From NCBI GenBank assembly GCA_019648995.1, contig BLXT01000403.1, positions 994,644-1,014,666 on the forward strand: 20,023 nt of DNA, in the 5' to 3' direction. The stretch comes from Plakobranchus ocellatus (lineage: Eukaryota > Mollusca > Gastropoda > Plakobranchidae). Of this stretch, positions 17,597 through 20,023 are shown in pieces; within the stretch, counting starts at the first letter, position 1, and the number at the start of each line of letters is the position of its first letter. The notes beneath the pieces were generated by a model. It saw nothing but the letters and a program-made list of their open reading frames with translations. It had not been told where the DNA came from and searched no databases. The translations under genes were made by a program, and so were the position numbers.

Positions 17597-18248
17597 ATAT
17601 GTGTAGCAGTCTGACAAAATGAGTTGAGTTGCCGTTTTGCACTATTAACCCTATTAAGTGTGGGGTAATTTTGTGACCCAGGGCTTGTTTGTAATTTTTT
17701 AAAAATGCTTAAAATGGGAATTTTTCTTTCAGCTTTTCAGTATTCCTCAAAAATTCGCTTTGACATATGAATACATAATAATGATTGACAGAAAATCAAT
17801 ATTGAACCGAGCTGAGGTCATTTCTGAAACTTTCCATTTTTTTTTTTAACTATGAAAAGTATGGGGCGATTTTGTTACCCCCCAAGTACGGATAGGTATA
17901 TCCCAATCTTTTTGACTATATACAGTATCATGGGACACGCAGCTACCCCATACATAAATGTAAGACTATATTGATATTTTGTTACTTAAAATGTGGGGGC
18001 ACTCAGTTACTATTGACGCACTGATAGGACAATAAAACACCTCGTGCGGATAGGGTTATATGAAAGTCATTGTCTAGAGGGGTGAAAACAACTCACCTTT
18101 CTGTGTGAAAACTTGCTATAGACATGCAAAAGGCTCTCTGCATAATATAAAGCATTGAGAATATTTACTTCTTTACATTAATATTTTGAGTTAATCTTAG
18201 TGATGTAGACCCGCAACTCAACTCATTTTGTCAAACCGCTACACATAT
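17597..18248. mobile_element. non-autonomous DNA transposon with 36-bp terminal inverted repeats, itself interrupted
   Basis: The left terminus 17597-17632 (ATATGTGTAGCAGTCTGACA...) and right terminus 18213-18248 (...CAAACCGCTACACATAT) are inverted copies with 2 mismatches in 36 bp, sharing GACAAAATGAGTTGAGTTGC. There is no coding sequence. About 407 bp of the 652-bp interior appear to be a second element (17649-18055). A TA target duplication is possible at the ATAT edges but cannot be separated from the termini. It lies upstream of the HPF1 exons on the minus strand, so probably inside another HPF1 intron. Confidence 0.8.
17649..18055. mobile_element. candidate piggyBac-type MITE nested in the element above
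   Basis: It starts CCCTAT directly after TTAA (17645-17648) and ends ATAGGG directly before TTAT (18056-18059). PiggyBac elements insert at TTAA and often have CCCT...AGGG ends, so a slightly mutated TTAA duplication is plausible. The inverted identity beyond the first six bases is poor. A direct internal repeat, GTGTGGGGTAATTTTGTGAC at 17658 and GTATGGGGCGATTTTGTTAC at 17858, lies 200 bp apart. It is non-coding. An alternative is that the ends are chance matches within a single composite element. Confidence 0.5.
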
Positions 18249-20023
18249 GAGCTATTGCCAAAAGGTAAATGGTTTTGAATATGTCAAAAAAGAGAGCAAA
18301 TAGTGATTAAATGAATAAAAAATAAAATGTGTTTGGTATTATATTGTTTGTCTTAAAACAAAGATAAACGTATCATAAAACCAACTGTTTGTCTTGTTTG
18401 TGCAATTAAAAAAAAAATGTTGGTTGACAGGCCCATATTATTGGCCATAAAAATGGGACACTTTGGGCTTGGTTCAAACAAAGTGTAATAACATGAAACC
18501 TTAAATTTCCACAGAAGATTATGTTTTTATAAAACAGAAATAGATGTCAAACATTTCTGATCACTTAATGTTGAGATGGCTGATTCAGATTTATGGGTCT
18601 TGTCTGTTTAAGTCAGAACTGTCAGTTGTGATGCATAATGTCCGTTTTAAGCAAAATTCTGATTCTAGATCTAATGATTAAAACCCTCGACGACGCGAAA
18701 TTAAGAGCCATCATATTATTCCTCAATGAAAAGATCTTATAACAGAACAGGCTTAACAAAGCCTACTAGATTGGATTCTTCAAGTCAGACTTTTTATTTA
18801 ACACAATCCGAGTTAATGTCTGATCGTTACAATGGACAATCATTGTGATTCACGAAAACCAACTTTCATTCCGGCTTTTTTCTTACTTCTCACGATTCAA
18901 CATGCCCATTGCGATAACTTAACAAGAGATTTCTTTTCCAAAATGTGAACATGGGAAAAGCCGGTTTGTCACATTCAACAGTGTTTACAGCTATCAAGTT
19001 ATTTTCAATAAAATTTCATTCGCCATGGTCCAGTTTTAATGAGATATTCACCGTAAATTGCCATAAATGATTGAATTGGCCATTGTCATGATCAAAACTA
19101 ATAGATCTTATCTAGATCTACCATCACGAACATTAAAAACTGTCCCTACCGACGAACTTAATTCATGTTCAAAGTGACAATTGACGAAGACTGTGTTGAA
19201 TTATTTTTATCAGTGCTGATTTTAAAAAGAAGTGAACAGTTGTTATTATATTAGAGAAGTTTAATTAACTTTTTAAGATGCCTATATTCAAATAGCAAAG
19301 AGTTTGTGTTACAATGCATCAAGCCTGTCTAATGTCTCAAGCCTTTTCATCACAACTGACAATGTGCCCTTTGCCCACTTTTGCTGAAACTGTACTGGTG
19401 CTCAATGCTTTTTTCATTTATCCGTTTCTGAATAAAATCAATACAATTTGCTTTTTATATCATGCTCTTGAGGTGTCATTCTATTTGGAATTGTGATGGT
19501 CTTGTCTCTGTCAGTTATGATGCCGGACATAAAGACTGTCTCAATCTTTCTAAGCATAAAGGATTTTTTTCTTCTAAATGAAAATATTAAAAGAGGCTGG
19601 TGTATTTGGGCTAAATTGACTGCCATTGAGGTTAGGAGGCAACAGTTTTTAACAAATTTTCATGTCCGCACCATAACTAACAGATTTGTGATTCATTCCT
19701 ATTTTTTGGTTATTTAAGGAAAATCTATAGGGCAAACTATCTTCTCACTGTCAGAACAAAATAGAGGGATAGTTCAGCTACTGAAATATATAAGCCATAA
19801 TATTTATCATAGAACTTTAATTTTTTACAAAAAGTGTCCCACTTTTCAAGCTCACCTTTTGTCAATGGCTCATATATTTACTACAAATGATCCTGCCAGA
19901 AAACCTCTCGTTTTGAGATGACATTACATATTTAACTGACTAATGTGACCCAGAGACATGTATCTCTCAAGCAATGTACACAAATATTTAAGATACAATT
20001 TTTTTGCCTTTGCACAAATTATG
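18249..20023. other. probable upstream HPF1 intron, no exon recognised
   Basis: The penultimate HPF1 exon has an acceptor at 17257, so the preceding intron must extend into this region. I looked on the minus strand for the preceding conserved HPF1 blocks and did not find them. The sequence is AT-rich, with TCTAGATC words near 18665 and 19095-19115. Open frames of about 60-74 codons (19314-19717) are unrecognised and AT-driven. Confidence 0.4.

Noticed and set aside
19314..19717. Frames of 60-74 codons near the right edge as HPF1 exons
   Set aside because: None encodes any HPF1 block, their strands conflict, and they lack convincing splice sites in the needed phase.
1..20023. tRNA or rRNA genes
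   Set aside because: I looked for a GGTTCRAATCC-type B box with matching acceptor stem and for conserved rRNA cores, and saw none. A covariance-model scan was not possible here.

Overview
This window is nuclear DNA of an animal. It is repeat-rich, AT-rich and intron-containing, and it has no bacterial-style gene packing. Two short minus-strand exons belong to a conserved animal gene, HPF1. Almost everything else recognisable is a decayed transposable element. Repeated TCTAGATC-type palindromes, DIRS-like and Helitron remnants and 3'-tailed LINE pieces suggest a mollusc, perhaps a gastropod. That placement is my inference from repeat flavour and is not proven by any sequence here.

Layout. 112-1861 (+): remains of a piggyBac-type transposase gene or domesticated PGBD, with a canonical GT-AG intron at 216-1012, an in-frame stop and a frameshift near the second catalytic Asp. 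2224-3180 (+): helicase part of a Helitron Rep/helicase, with stops and frameshifts. 3190-5403: mostly unassigned, with one copy (4389-4458) of a repeat that recurs near 12.3 kb. 5404-10575 (+): a dead DIRS-superfamily retroelement with tyrosine recombinase (YR), in the order gag, reverse transcriptase, RNase H, then about 1.4 kb of non-coding DNA, then the YR. Its gag carries a 127-bp tandem duplication that appears exact. 10956-11300: about 4.6 copies of a 75-bp tandem repeat. 12232-12582: an inverted-repeat (MITE or foldback) element with 81-bp arms.

14241-14551 and 17021-17256 (-): the last two coding exons of HPF1, the cofactor that turns PARP1/PARP2 towards serine ADP-ribosylation. Splice sites and reading phase agree, and the Asp-Glu pair of the NDECDYG motif is present. 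The 2.5-kb intron between them holds a 5'-truncated LINE copy with a 14-bp target-site duplication (14784-15271), a hAT-like MITE (16084-16491) and a 26-nt-arm hairpin made of TCTAGATC units (16608-16688). Upstream of the second exon, and probably in the next HPF1 intron, lies a nested pair of non-autonomous elements (17597-18248, with 17649-18055 inside).

The genes do not form a joint pathway. HPF1 is the only gene here likely to be functional; the rest is a layered record of transposon insertions. I see no convincing new biological system. The points most worth checking are the intron-bearing piggyBac, the nested and paired inverted-repeat elements, the exact gag duplication, and the short exon-like ATGGCGGAC start inside the hAT-like MITE.
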